From positions 42,429 through 106,428 of the forward strand of contig CANLMN010000015.1 of the NCBI GenBank assembly GCA_947492105.1: a stretch of DNA of 64,000 nucleotides, read 5' to 3'. Under the pieces are notes generated by a model, which was not told the DNA's origin, did no database searches, and saw only the letters and a list, made by a program, of their open reading frames with translations. A program made the translations under genes and the position numbers. Positions 26,184 through 35,885 of this stretch are shown one piece after another. Numbering within the stretch: position 1 is the stretch's first letter; the number at the start of each line of letters is the position of its first letter. The DNA comes from an uncultured Aquimarina sp. (GTDB lineage: Bacteria > Bacteroidota > Bacteroidia > Flavobacteriales > Flavobacteriaceae).

Positions 26184-26294
26184 TTCTAAAAAAATATGGG
26201 GTTTATATGTATAAAGAACAGGAAATAAGAAGGCTTTTAGGTATTTTTTCCATACTTTTTGTAACGCTATCGAAAAACAACGAACTGAATCATC

Positions 26295-27971
26295 TTGAAT
26301 TTGCTCCAAAAAAAAAGAATATTCTTTATTATAGACCGTAAACAGGGACTGCTCCTTTTGCTCCTCTTAATTACTAAAAGTACTTGGAGCCAAAATCAAC
26401 AATCTCAAAAACCTCCAAAATTGGTGGTAGGAATTGTAGTCGATCAAATGAGGTATGACTATCTTACACGGTTTTATTCACGATTTGACGATGGTGGATT
26501 TAAGAGATTGATTAATCAAGGATTTATTGCAAAAAATCATCATATTAATTATGTACCTACTTATACTGCTCCGGGACATGCCTCATTACATACAGGAACG
26601 ACACCTAGCAATCACGGTATTTTGGGTAATTTCTGGTTCGATAATTCCTTAAAAAGAATTATCTCTTGTATTGAAGACAGTACCGTAACCCCTGTAGGAA
26701 CTGGTAGTAAAGACCAATTAGTTTCTCCAAGAAAAATAGCAGTAACCACACTTGCAGACCAAAACAAATTACATACCCAACAACGAGCAAAAACCATTTC
26801 CATTGCGCTCAAGGATCGTGCTGCCGTGCTCTCTGGGGGGCATACCGCAGATGCAGCATATTGGTTCAGGGGTAAACAACAGGGTGCATGGATCACTTCT
26901 AGTTATTATATGCAAAAGTTACCTCCTTGGGTACAGAAATTCAATGATTCTGATCATGTTGATGCTTATATGAATGTTTGGAACACCTTATACCCTATAG
27001 CCACTTATACAGCAAGTGGACCGGACCAAACCAAGTTTGATCGCGGCTATAGAGGAAAAGACAAAGCCGTTTTCCCTTACAATCTCAATGATTTACAAGA
27101 ACAAAACAAATTTTATGATATCCTTAGAACCACTCCCTTTGGCAACAGCCTTACGGTTGATTTTGCCTTAGAGGCAATTAAAGGTGAGGCACTGGGGAAA
27201 GATAGAAATACAGATTTTTTGCTCATAAGTTTTTCTAGTACCGATTACATTGGTCATAATTTTGGCGTAAATTCTGTAGAGATCGAGGATACTTATTTGC
27301 GTCTTGATAGAGATCTGTCACGACTGTTACAATCCTTGGACCTATTGGTGGGCAAAGAGCAATATACCCTTTTTCTGACCGCTGATCACGGAGGAAGTCA
27401 AGTGACAAATTACTTAACATCAAATTCAATTCCATCTGGATACTTCAAAGAAGCGAGTTTTGTCAATGAATTAGTATTTTTTATACAAAGGACATTTGGT
27501 GTCTCTAATGGTATTCATAAGGTTATGAATAACAATATCTATCTTAATAAAAATGCTTTCCTAGAAAAAAACATCTCCTTGAAAAATGTATGGAATCAAT
27601 TAGCAAATTATATCCTACAACAAGAAGGTATTAGTACTGTTATAACACGTAAAGAATTACTACAAAACTCTTACAAAGAGGGTTTTGGGAGTTATGCGCA
27701 ACAAGGATTTTATCCTACTAGAAGTGGCGATCTTGTATTTGCACTTGATCCCGCCATAACAGCCTATGCTCCAACAGGGTCAGCCCATGGAACACATTAT
27801 AATTATGATACGCACATCCCTTTGCTATTTTTTGGTAAGGGAATTCGTTGTGGTAGTACAAGTGATAGAACCGCCATTACTGATGTAGTTCCTACTATTG
27901 CTACCCTTCTGAAAATCGCTGAACCTAATGGCTGTACTGGTAATATAATACAAGGCGTTATACGAGAATAA
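26295..27971 (+). CDS. pafA: PafA-type alkaline phosphatase
   Basis: An exported alkaline phosphatase of the PafA (phosphate-irrepressible, Flavobacterium) type, about 558 residues. Numbered from the TTG at 26295: Asp50 of VVDQMRYD, nucleophile Thr91 in YTAPGHAS, Asn112 at the spacing of PafA Asn100, and Lys173/Arg175 (LKDR) at the spacing of PafA Lys162/Arg164. Later metal ligands are in DYIGHNFG, TADHGG and AHGTHY. It hydrolyses phosphomonoesters in the periplasm. No ATG precedes the hydrophobic signal segment GLLLLLLLITKSTWSQ in this frame, so the start must be TTG (26295 or 26301). It is divergent from the CotH gene. Confidence 0.88.
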   Translation: MNLLQKKRIFFIIDRKQGLLLLLLLITKSTWSQNQQSQKPPKLVVGIVVDQMRYDYLTRFYSRFDDGGFKRLINQGFIAKNHHINYVPTYTAPGHASLHTGTTPSNHGILGNFWFDNSLKRIISCIEDSTVTPVGTGSKDQLVSPRKIAVTTLADQNKLHTQQRAKTISIALKDRAAVLSGGHTADAAYWFRGKQQGAWITSSYYMQKLPPWVQKFNDSDHVDAYMNVWNTLYPIATYTASGPDQTKFDRGYRGKDKAVFPYNLNDLQEQNKFYDILRTTPFGNSLTVDFALEAIKGEALGKDRNTDFLLISFSSTDYIGHNFGVNSVEIEDTYLRLDRDLSRLLQSLDLLVGKEQYTLFLTADHGGSQVTNYLTSNSIPSGYFKEASFVNELVFFIQRTFGVSNGIHKVMNNNIYLNKNAFLEKNISLKNVWNQLANYILQQEGISTVITRKELLQNSYKEGFGSYAQQGFYPTRSGDLVFALDPAITAYAPTGSAHGTHYNYDTHIPLLFFGKGIRCGSTSDRTAITDVVPTIATLLKIAEPNGCTGNIIQGVIRE

Positions 27972-28044
27972 CAGCTGTTTTTATTTAAAAAAAATAGCTT
28001 CATAAAACCGTAAAGAACCTTACTCCTACTACAATAAACCAAAA

Positions 28045-28068
28045 GGATGTAAAATTAAATTTACATCC
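28045..28068 (-). terminator. Terminator between convergent genes
   Basis: A nine-base perfect stem, GGATGTAAA with TTTACATCC around a six-base loop, is followed on the minus strand by TTTTGGTTT. It lies in the 133-base gap between the convergent pafA and AraC paralogue 4 genes. The T-run favours leftward termination. Confidence 0.65.
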
Positions 28069-28104
28069 CTTATCCAACTAACCAACTCGTTAATCCAAAA
28101 AAAA

Positions 28105-29121
28105 TCATGCACTCATCTTTTGTCGTTTGCTTTCTTGATAATACTTTGGGCTGCAATTATATTTTTCTTTAAATATTTTAGAAAAATAGCTTCTACTAGA
28201 AAAACCTACACTATATACCACCTCAGAAATAGTTAACTCATTATTGGCAATTAAACCTTCTGCAATCTCTAGCCTCACGTTTTTGATGTAATCATTTATC
28301 GTTCTTCCAAATAAATGTTTGAAACCTTCTTGTAATTTTGCTGCCGATATACCAGTTTGCTCCGTGAGACCATCTATACAATAGGGCTGATCCCAATTTT
28401 CTCTGATTTCATTACCCAAATCATGAATGGTTTTTAGCTCTTCTTTTCGAAGAGATCTGTGACATTCATTTTCAGTATCAATATCATCTTGATGATGTCT
28501 AATTTCGTGAGCCAAAATCAACTGAACAATTCCCTCTAATAACAATTTTCTTACGATAAACTCACCATTGATGTTTTGCAATCGTTCAATCTCATCCATT
28601 ATTTTCAAATTATAAGAACCTACATACATCAAAAACCCATTTTCAATCTTTTCAGAAAAATAGTTAAAAATAGTCCCTGCCATAGTAGAATCATCTCCAC
28701 TATTCGATGGAGGACATACTGTGATAACAGTCAATTTTGTATGTGTTTCTGGCGCAAATCGCAAAATAGTTTCATGACTTTCGTGATAACCTATTGCTGT
28801 TTGAAACTCACTAATAAGACATGGTTCCTCAGATTGCTCAACAGAATACATAAATTGTCCCGTTTGACAATACAAAAAATGCAATGGTTGGAGTGCTGCC
28901 TCTAGCAACGGAATCGTTACAAACGCATTGGTTGTAATATCAAATTCCAAATAAAACTTATTCTCGTTTACTTCTATGCCTCTTACAGTACCATGCAATT
29001 GGTCCGTATTAATTTTTATGAGATATTCTCCCAATTCTTTGCTTAGAATTCCATTGAACTGTGCAGCGATATTTTGAAAGTATAACTCCTTTGATGCCGT
29101 AGCTTTTAATTCAGTTTTCAT
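28105..29121 (-). CDS. AraC family transcriptional regulator (paralogue 4)
   Basis: A 338-residue AraC-family regulator, the fourth of its subfamily in the window, about 16 kb from the other three. The N-terminal sensor-like domain includes LHGTVRGIEVNENKFYLEFD and a central ENGFLMYVGSYNLKIMDEIE segment that is also recognisable in paralogue 2 (HFGDFNLKIADRIRHL). The C-terminal domain has TGISAAKLQEGFKHLFGRTI, LTISEVVYSVGFSSRSYFSK and FKEKYNCSPKYYQES. It is downstream of a putative 46-residue gene on the same strand. Ligand and target unknown. Confidence 0.9.
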   Translation of the reverse strand: MKTELKATASKELYFQNIAAQFNGILSKELGEYLIKINTDQLHGTVRGIEVNENKFYLEFDITTNAFVTIPLLEAALQPLHFLYCQTGQFMYSVEQSEEPCLISEFQTAIGYHESHETILRFAPETHTKLTVITVCPPSNSGDDSTMAGTIFNYFSEKIENGFLMYVGSYNLKIMDEIERLQNINGEFIVRKLLLEGIVQLILAHEIRHHQDDIDTENECHRSLRKEELKTIHDLGNEIRENWDQPYCIDGLTEQTGISAAKLQEGFKHLFGRTINDYIKNVRLEIAEGLIANNELTISEVVYSVGFSSRSYFSKIFKEKYNCSPKYYQESKRQKMSA

Positions 29122-29151
29122 AATTTGTTTTTTTATAGAGTTGTGTTTAGA

Positions 29152-29292
29152 CTAGTGCAATTCTGAAAATTCTTGCTTTTCAAATGTGTTATTGATAGAG
29201 GAAATTTGATGTTGCAAAAGTTCATTCAAAACATTTTTCTCTACAGTATCTTGAAAAATCTTTCCTACTCTGGCGTATTGTGGCTTCTTCAT
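29152..29292 (-). CDS. Possible small protein upstream of AraC paralogue 4
   Basis: A 46-codon frame, MKKPQYARVGKIFQDTVEKN followed by VLNELLQHQISSINN and an acidic end. It is predicted helical, not hydrophobic, with no known family. A longer version from 29352 is open, but a -7-like TAAATTTG at 29337-29344 (minus) lies in those extra codons, which favours the internal start. The stop lies 30 bases before the AraC gene, so the two may be cotranscribed. It may be chance. Confidence 0.35.
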   Translation of the reverse strand: MKKPQYARVGKIFQDTVEKNVLNELLQHQISSINNTFEKQEFSELH

Positions 29293-29478
29293 AACTTGTC
29301 CGACTTTTAGATAATTAACTATGTTTAATCTTTTGACAAATTTATTAAACAACTAAAGTTTTCGTGTTACAAGATTTTTGGAAAGTGTTACAACATTTAC
29401 AAAAACAAAATATAAATAACTGATTACCAACAACAAGAATCTACTTCTAATTTATATCCATCAAAAAAAATAATGTTA

Positions 29479-29638
29479 TACCAGTTAAAATGTAATTGTA
29501 GGCTAAAATAGTTTAACTATTTTTTGCTAGTTTGAGCTATAAAATTCAAACATAGCCTCAGCTACGATTCAATTTTTTGGCAAAAAAATAGAAGAAAAAG
29601 AACCGAATTATTAATCTGTAATTATTTTTTGAATGGTA
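29479..29638 (+). repeat. R1 interspersed repeat, complete copy
   Basis: A 160-base reference copy: left end TACCAGTTAAAATGTAATTG, right end CTGTAATTATTTTTTGAATG then GTA. The outer 25 bases of the two ends are inverted copies of one another with a few mismatches. The central ATTCAAACATAGCCTCAGCT and its partner form an imperfect palindrome. It lies in the 400-base gap between the 46-residue frame and the response regulator gene; nothing else is seen in that gap. Confidence 0.8.
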
Positions 29639-29753
29639 CTAGATCCCAGAATTGGGCATAATGAAAAGCGTACAAAAGCAAAGATTGTTTTTGCGACATC
29701 AACAAACTGTCCTTTATATTATATATTATAATCTTTTAAATAAAATTTAAACC

Positions 29754-30200
29754 TTATATTCTGAGTAGAAATGTTTCCCTATTTAGATTAGAGGTGTGGT
29801 ACTGCCAATTGAGTTTGAGTACCTCTTGGATTACTTTTTTTAGCTTTCCAAATGTATTAGGTTTATTGATATAAATGTTCGCGCCTTTGATAAAAGTTTG
29901 CTCAATATCGTTATCCGAAGAGGATGTAGAATAAATAGCTACCGATAAATCTCTAAGATTATCCTTTGTTCTAATCTCTGTAAGACATTCTATACCATTT
30001 TTTATTGGCATGTTTAGATCCAGAAATACCAAGTGTGGCAAAGGTTGCCCTGGTAATGTTACATAATCCAAGAATTCTTGACCATTTCCAAATAGCATAA
30101 GACTCGTATTCATATCTACCTCTTCTATGGCATCTTGAAACAAGGATCTATCATCTTCATCATCATCTACGAGTACTATTTTTAGCGTATCTGTATTCAT
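29754..30200 (-). CDS. Single-domain response regulator
   Basis: A 148-residue CheY-like receiver of the Rcp1 type commonly paired with phytochromes. The acidic pocket is VDDDEDD (11-17), the phosphoacceptor is Asp61 in LVFLDLNMP, the switch Thr/Ser lies in IYSTSSSDND and the Lys in YINKPNTF. No output domain follows. Its ATG shares one base with the stop of the upstream HTH gene (TAATG), so translation is coupled. It is close to a histidine kinase and a bacteriophytochrome that could phosphorylate it. Confidence 0.92.
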   Translation of the reverse strand: MNTDTLKIVLVDDDEDDRSLFQDAIEEVDMNTSLMLFGNGQEFLDYVTLPGQPLPHLVFLDLNMPIKNGIECLTEIRTKDNLRDLSVAIYSTSSSDNDIEQTFIKGANIYINKPNTFGKLKKVIQEVLKLNWQYHTSNLNRETFLLRI

Positions 30201-30766
30201 TAATTATTTGCTGTTTCTTGTTGCTTTTTGCGCTCTTCTATTATTTTTTGAAAAATTGTAGGTGTTAGTCCTGTTGTCTTTTTGAACTGACTAGAGAGAT
30301 GCGCTACACTACTATATCCCAAAGTATGTGCTATTTCTGTGAGTGTTAGTTTATCTTCCAACATCAAGGATTTTGCATGATCTATTCTTTTAATAATCAC
30401 AAAATTTTCAATAGAAGTATACGTACTTTCAGAAAAAAGACTTGCCAAATAGGGATATGAATACCCTAATTTCTCTGCAAGGTAAACTGATGTTTTATAG
30501 TGCTTTTCTCCTGTAGTATCTGCAACCATTGTAGCTATTGCGTCTTTGATACGTTGGACAACTTCTGCTTTGTGATCTTTTATAATTTTAATCCCGTAGA
30601 TAGAGAGCAATGCTGTTAATTCTGCAATTTTCTCAACACTCAGCCCATCTTGAAACTCAACTTCTCCCAATCCGTTGATTTTATATTGAATATCAAGTTT
30701 GTCCAACTGTTCTTCCAAGGTCTTCTTGAATATTACGTTGATATCATATTTCAAATAAAGTTTCAT
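30200..30766 (-). CDS. AraC-type HTH protein with N-terminal ferredoxin-like domain
   Basis: A 188-residue regulator. Residues 1-75 form a small alpha/beta domain (MKLYLKYDINVIFKKTLEEQ, LGEVEFQDGLSVEKIAEL). Residues 80-180 form an AraC-type DNA-binding domain with KLGYSYPYLASLFSES, KLTLTEIAHTLGYSSVAHLS and FKKTTGLTPTIFQK. This short form is frequent in Flavobacteriia next to two-component genes. It overlaps the response regulator gene by one base and is divergent from the histidine kinase at 30979. A role in light or stress signalling is inferred from context. Confidence 0.85.
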   Translation of the reverse strand: MKLYLKYDINVIFKKTLEEQLDKLDIQYKINGLGEVEFQDGLSVEKIAELTALLSIYGIKIIKDHKAEVVQRIKDAIATMVADTTGEKHYKTSVYLAEKLGYSYPYLASLFSESTYTSIENFVIIKRIDHAKSLMLEDKLTLTEIAHTLGYSSVAHLSSQFKKTTGLTPTIFQKIIEERKKQQETANN

Positions 30767-30978
30767 TCTACTTATATCCTTGTAGCGTTATTTTGTTTAA
30801 ATAGGATGTAAAGGTAATAAAATAGCTCTTGGGCAATGAACTCTATCGATTAATATTTGGTGTTATTATTTTTCTGGATTGTAATTGTATAAAAACCATC
30901 TTTTTTCTCAAAACTGTAGGATCTTTATTATACCTTAGTACTGCTTAGAAAAGAAATACGGTCTATTAATTATTCATA

Positions 30979-32553
30979 GTGAACACTCCATCAAAAGAAA
31001 GCCCTACGACATTTATTGCATCCCTACAGTTATTGGAAGATATTCTGTATACATCTGATACCATAGTAATTTTTATTCTCCCCGTATTTGATGAAGATAA
31101 TATTATCGATTTCGAGCTAAAATACCTTAGTACTAATCATCAAAAATATGTAGCTTCGACCTCCACTCCACTACTCAATAAAAGTGGTAAAGAGCTCTTG
31201 CCGGTGATTTTTTCTAATGGTGTTTTTGAAATTCTAAAAGCTTGCTATTCTAAAACCGATATGAATATTACTTTTGAAAGAGCTATTGCTGTAGGTACTG
31301 ATGAATATTGGTTTGAAAGTAATGCTCGAAAACAATCAGAAGGCATATTACTCTCTGTACGAGATATTACAAAATTAAAAATCAGTGAGCAAAAACAACG
31401 TGAACTCAACCGCCTTTTAGAATTTCAAAATGTTATATTGAGAGATTCAGAAACAATCTCTAAATCTGCTAGTTTTCAATGGAATATCAAAAAAAATACT
31501 TGGGTTTATTCCGAAAATATGTGGAAATTATTTCCATCACAAAAACATATTATAGAAGGTCCTAAAGGAATTTTTGGACTCATCCCTCAAGAAGATCAAA
31601 AGCTGATCGAGGATCGAGTTGCAGAATTTATGTACGATGATAATTTTCCTGGACATACCTTCAGTCTAATAAACGATGACGGAACTACATCCACCTTTCA
31701 TTTATCAGGAAACTTTACCCCGACTATAGATGGCCAACTTTTGTTGGGAGTACTACAGGATATTACACAAACCGTAAAGAACGAGAGATTACTGAAAGAA
31801 AAAAATGAAGAATTACAACTCTCTAATGAAGAACTAGACTCCTTTAATCACATTGCGAGTCATGATCTCCAAGAGCCTTTGAGAAAGATACAAATGTTTG
31901 TTTCTAGAATCAAAGAATCTAAACACACTAACCTTTCTGAAAAAGAAATGGGGTATTTCAATAAAATTGAAGACTCCTCGGATCGAATGCAAACATTGAT
32001 TAATCATCTACTAGCGTACTCTAGAATTGGAAAGATCGAACAGGAACAGACCGAACTAAATGTAAAAAAATTGATTGATGAACAATTGGAAAATTATATC
32101 GATCCAGACGATCTGATAACATTAAGCGTTCACATAAATGATTCGCATAAGATCGTTGGAACAGAGTTTTTGATACAACAATTACTATCTAATCTTATTG
32201 GAAACGCATTTAAATACAAGAAAAAAGAAGAACCCTTGTATCTAGAGATAACCTCAGAACTTCTTTCGAGTACAGAATTAAATCATCTCGATTTTGTAAA
32301 ATCTTCTGTCAATTATATTGCATTGAGTATACAAGACAATGGAATCGGATTTGAGCAACAGCATGCAGACAAGATTTTTGAGCTTTTTCAGCGTTTACAT
32401 CAAAAACAAGTATACAAAGGAACAGGGATTGGTTTGGCTATTTGCAAAAAAATTGTTCTAACACATCAAGGGTACATTACTGCTCATTCAGAACCAGAAC
32501 GTGGTGCAAACTTTACTGTGTATCTACCTACGGATACAGAAAATCGCAAATGA
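30979..32553 (+). CDS. PAS-domain sensor histidine kinase
   Basis: A 524-residue cytoplasmic histidine kinase with no transmembrane helix. It has two PAS-like sensor regions (about 15-130 and 150-265, the first ending ARKQSEGILLSVRDITKLK), a coiled linker (LKEKNEELQLSNEELDSF), a HisKA box with FNHIASHDLQEPLRKIQMF, and an HATPase domain with N-box LLSNLIGNAFKYK, DNGIGFEQ and GTGIGLAICKK. The frame opens with GTG at 30979. It is divergent from the HTH/response regulator pair and followed by the bacteriophytochrome gene about 100 bases on. The signal is unknown; PAS domains may bind a small ligand. Confidence 0.92.
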   Translation: MNTPSKESPTTFIASLQLLEDILYTSDTIVIFILPVFDEDNIIDFELKYLSTNHQKYVASTSTPLLNKSGKELLPVIFSNGVFEILKACYSKTDMNITFERAIAVGTDEYWFESNARKQSEGILLSVRDITKLKISEQKQRELNRLLEFQNVILRDSETISKSASFQWNIKKNTWVYSENMWKLFPSQKHIIEGPKGIFGLIPQEDQKLIEDRVAEFMYDDNFPGHTFSLINDDGTTSTFHLSGNFTPTIDGQLLLGVLQDITQTVKNERLLKEKNEELQLSNEELDSFNHIASHDLQEPLRKIQMFVSRIKESKHTNLSEKEMGYFNKIEDSSDRMQTLINHLLAYSRIGKIEQEQTELNVKKLIDEQLENYIDPDDLITLSVHINDSHKIVGTEFLIQQLLSNLIGNAFKYKKKEEPLYLEITSELLSSTELNHLDFVKSSVNYIALSIQDNGIGFEQQHADKIFELFQRLHQKQVYKGTGIGLAICKKIVLTHQGYITAHSEPERGANFTVYLPTDTENRK

Positions 32554-32652
32554 GTTAAAGAAGTCCAGATTTGTTATATCATCAAAATAAAATATTTTTT
32601 ATCATTGTAATTGATTGTTCGTCTTTGTGACAAAAGCCATCACCCATATATT

Positions 32653-34854
32653 ATGAGCGCACCATCCACATTATATCCAAAAAAAGTAGATCTCACTAAT
32701 TGTGATAAAGAACCGATACACCTTCTCGGAAAAATTCAAAGCCATGGTTATGTTTTGGGATTTGATAGGGAGTCTTTGAAATTGACCCACTATAGCGAAA
32801 ATAGTGTCGCTCTTATTCAAAAAACTGATACAACAATTAAAGAGATTAGACTCTATGACATTTTTGATGCTACTGTCACAAAAAGAATTTTGGATTTACT
32901 CATTACCCAAAAAAAACAACCACTCTCAGCACCATTGGCCGAGGAGGAATTTATAGTCATTTCTCATTTGTCGGGATCCACTATTTTGCTTGACATAGAA
33001 CCCGTTGGAGAAGCTCTAAATGCTATCGAACATCAAGAAAAACTATCCAACGTTATTACCGAACTTTCTACGGCATCGGATGAATTAGATATGTGTGCAC
33101 GTACAAGCAAACTCATCAAAGAATATTATGGCTATGATCGTGTGATGATCTATCAATTTGATGCCGATTGGAATGGTCAAATTATAGCAGAAACAAAAGA
33201 AGTACATCTCGAGAGTTGGTTGGGATTGAATTATCCAGCAAGCGATATTCCGCAACAGGCCAGAAAACTATTTTTGCAACAGGGAGCTCGCATTATTGCA
33301 GATGCACGAGCGCAACCAGCAACCCTCTGTGCTTTGCATACAGATCATACACAAACTGTCGACCTCTCGTTGTCAGAATTGCGTGCTGTATCTCCAATTC
33401 ATATAGAATACCTTGCTAACATGAAAGTGGAAGCAACACTCACCGTATCCATCATTTACAAGGGAACCCTGTGGGGACTTATTGCCTGTCATCATTATAG
33501 CCCAAAATTCACTAGCTACCATCACCGATTAGCCTGTACGTTCATTACACAGGTCTTTGCAAATCAGTTAGGTTTGCTAACTGCCAATAGTGTTTTAGAA
33601 AAGATCAATAATTCTGGAGAAATTAGGTCCAAATTACTCCAACAAATGAGCGAAAACTGGAATATCACCCAAGGATTAAGTACTGGAGCACATACTATTC
33701 TGGACATGAACGAATCTACTGGAGCTGTCATTGCGATGGATTCTGAACTAAAATCACTTGGCAATACTCCTCCAAAAGAAGCTCTACAAGGTCTTATCGA
33801 TTTTGTTTGCGAACAAGATCACGAGGAATATTACATTGCTGATTGTATTTCTGAATCCTATCCTCCCTTTGTCGATTTTATCGAAATTGCCTCTGGAGTA
33901 TTAGCATTATACATTTCTAAAAAAGAAAAAAATGTATTACTCTGGTTCAAACCAGAAATACTACAAACCATAGATTGGGCAGGAGATCCCAACAAGTCTG
34001 TGACTAATGAGGATCAACGATTGACTCCCAGAAAGTCTTTTGCCAAATGGTCAGAGACCCAAAAGGGACATAGCAACCCGTGGTTGGACTATGAAATAGC
34101 ATCAGCCAAGGCTTTGAAAGAACATATTGCAGAAATTATCGTTCAGAAATATGAAGAAGTAAAAATTTTAAATGAAAAGTTAGAAAATGCCTATAACGAA
34201 TTAGAATCCTTTAGCTACAGTGTATCACATGATTTGCGGGCTCCCCTTCGTGGTATTGACGGCTTTGCTCAAATACTGGAAGAAGATTATCACGATGTGC
34301 TAGATGATTATGGACGACAAGCTGTGAGTACAATCGTAGCTTCTATTGACAAAATGAATCTTCTTATCGATGATATTCTAGCTTTTTCTGGATTAGGAAA
34401 AACCATTGCGATCAAAACAAACTTCTCTATGAATGATCTAGTCGATGAAGTACTCCAGCATCTAAAATCAGAAACCGTTTTTGAAAATACTAATGTTCAA
34501 ATTCAAGATCTATCCGAAAGCTATGGAGATCGAACCATGCTCTTTCAACTATGGAGCAACCTTATTGACAATGCCCTAAAATATTCCTCCAAATCAGACG
34601 CCCCTAAGATAACCATAGGCTTCGAAAATGAAACTTGGTATGTACAAGATAACGGAATTGGGTTCGATCAACATTATGAGTCATCAATTTTTGGTATTTT
34701 TAACCGATTATTATCCGATGACTATCCTGGATCAGGAATTGGCTTGGCTATTGCCAAACGTGTAATAGAAAAACATCATGGAAAAATTTGGACTAAAAGT
34801 AAACTCAATGAGGGTACTACATTTTATTTCCAACTGAATAAAAAAAAACAATAG
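32653..34854 (+). CDS. bphP: Bacteriophytochrome histidine kinase
   Basis: A 733-residue red/far-red light receptor with PAS-GAF-PHY photosensory core and histidine kinase. The biliverdin-attaching Cys17 lies in LTNCDKEPIHLLGKIQSHG. The chromophore-pocket signature YPASDIP and SPIHIEYLANM are present in the GAF domain. The kinase has SYSVSHDLRAPLRGIDGFAQ, LWSNLIDNALKYSS, DNGIGFDQ and GSGIGLAIAK. I use the ATG at 32653 because it puts Cys17 at the usual distance; an upstream TTG frame at 32611 would add 14 residues. It is followed by a response regulator (23 bases) and heme oxygenase, the classical BphP operon. Confidence 0.95.
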   Translation: MSAPSTLYPKKVDLTNCDKEPIHLLGKIQSHGYVLGFDRESLKLTHYSENSVALIQKTDTTIKEIRLYDIFDATVTKRILDLLITQKKQPLSAPLAEEEFIVISHLSGSTILLDIEPVGEALNAIEHQEKLSNVITELSTASDELDMCARTSKLIKEYYGYDRVMIYQFDADWNGQIIAETKEVHLESWLGLNYPASDIPQQARKLFLQQGARIIADARAQPATLCALHTDHTQTVDLSLSELRAVSPIHIEYLANMKVEATLTVSIIYKGTLWGLIACHHYSPKFTSYHHRLACTFITQVFANQLGLLTANSVLEKINNSGEIRSKLLQQMSENWNITQGLSTGAHTILDMNESTGAVIAMDSELKSLGNTPPKEALQGLIDFVCEQDHEEYYIADCISESYPPFVDFIEIASGVLALYISKKEKNVLLWFKPEILQTIDWAGDPNKSVTNEDQRLTPRKSFAKWSETQKGHSNPWLDYEIASAKALKEHIAEIIVQKYEEVKILNEKLENAYNELESFSYSVSHDLRAPLRGIDGFAQILEEDYHDVLDDYGRQAVSTIVASIDKMNLLIDDILAFSGLGKTIAIKTNFSMNDLVDEVLQHLKSETVFENTNVQIQDLSESYGDRTMLFQLWSNLIDNALKYSSKSDAPKITIGFENETWYVQDNGIGFDQHYESSIFGIFNRLLSDDYPGSGIGLAIAKRVIEKHHGKIWTKSKLNEGTTFYFQLNKKKQ

Positions 34855-34877
34855 ATCATTACAATTGAATACCTCCT

Positions 34878-35288
34878 ATGAAAAACTCCTATATACTTTC
34901 CATAGAAGATAATAGAACAGATATCGCACTGATGAATCGCATATTTGAGAAAGAACTAACCTCTTTTCAAGTCGAGCATATTGAAGATGGTGAATCTGCC
35001 ATACAATTTTTTGAATCCAAACGTTTTGTAGATGAACCGCCAAAATGTATCTTACTAGACATTAAATTACCAAAAATGAATGGATTAGAAGTTCTAAATT
35101 ATCTCAGAAACATTAAGAACAACAAACGAACTCCCGTTATTATGTTGAGTTCTTCTGATCGGCCAGAGGAAATTGAACAAACCTATGAGCTAGGTGGAAA
35201 TAGTTATATAGAAAAGCCAAAAAGCTATTCGGATTTAAAAGAAAAATTGCCCAAAATCGTCAAGTACTGGGTAGAACTTAATAGATAA
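34878..35288 (+). CDS. Single-domain response regulator of the phytochrome operon
   Basis: A 136-residue Rcp1-like receiver. The acidic residues are in SIEDNRTD (8-15), the phosphoacceptor is Asp61 in LLDIKLPKMNG, the switch Ser in MLSSSDRPEE, and the Lys in YIEKPKSY. No output domain. It lies 23 bases after bphP and nine before the heme oxygenase gene, so it is most likely the direct phosphorylation partner of the phytochrome. Confidence 0.94.
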   Translation: MKNSYILSIEDNRTDIALMNRIFEKELTSFQVEHIEDGESAIQFFESKRFVDEPPKCILLDIKLPKMNGLEVLNYLRNIKNNKRTPVIMLSSSDRPEEIEQTYELGGNSYIEKPKSYSDLKEKLPKIVKYWVELNR

Positions 35289-35297
35289 TTTCATTAC

Positions 35298-35885
35298 ATG
35301 AATTCAGAAACAACATTATTAGAAGCCCTCAAAAATCATACAGCTACCATTCACAAAGAGGTAGAGCAAAAAAACTTGGCTAAATATATTATGGATCACA
35401 CCATAACCAAAAATCAGTACCAACAACTCTTGCAACAAAATTATCAAATCTATTATGTGATTGAGACGTATCTGAATTCGAATTCAAAAAAATTACCACC
35501 AACGACACAAGGTTTGATAAACTTTGACAAGAGTACAGCTCTCAGAAATGATTTAGAATTAATAAGTGCTGAGATACCAGAACCCTCTTTGACCAACATC
35601 GAACTTGGAACAAATCCTATGGAATTACTAGGTGCTATGTATGTTATCGAAGGATCGATGCTCGGAGGAATGCTTATCGCCAAGAATCTAAAAAAATGTA
35701 AAGAATTAGAACCCTTGAAAAAAGCATACTTCTTCTCTGGGAAATCAAATCAAAGTGTACAACGGTGGAAAAATTTCTGTCAACTGCTTTCTGCACTGAC
35801 ATTGGATCAAGATGACATTACAAGAGCAACTGATGCAGCCAAAAAAACATTTGATATTTTCAATCGCACACTAATTTTGACATAA
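35298..35885 (+). CDS. bphO: Biliverdin-producing heme oxygenase
   Basis: A 195-residue heme oxygenase. It opens heme to biliverdin, the chromophore needed by the bacteriophytochrome encoded just upstream. Proximal heme ligand His19 is in ATIHKEVE, and the distal-helix glycine motif is YVIEGSMLGGMLIAK (about 115-129). The length is typical of BphO. The operon order phytochrome, response regulator, heme oxygenase supports the assignment strongly. It also releases Fe(II) and CO, but no iron gene is adjacent. Confidence 0.92.
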   Translation: MNSETTLLEALKNHTATIHKEVEQKNLAKYIMDHTITKNQYQQLLQQNYQIYYVIETYLNSNSKKLPPTTQGLINFDKSTALRNDLELISAEIPEPSLTNIELGTNPMELLGAMYVIEGSMLGGMLIAKNLKKCKELEPLKKAYFFSGKSNQSVQRWKNFCQLLSALTLDQDDITRATDAAKKTFDIFNRTLILT

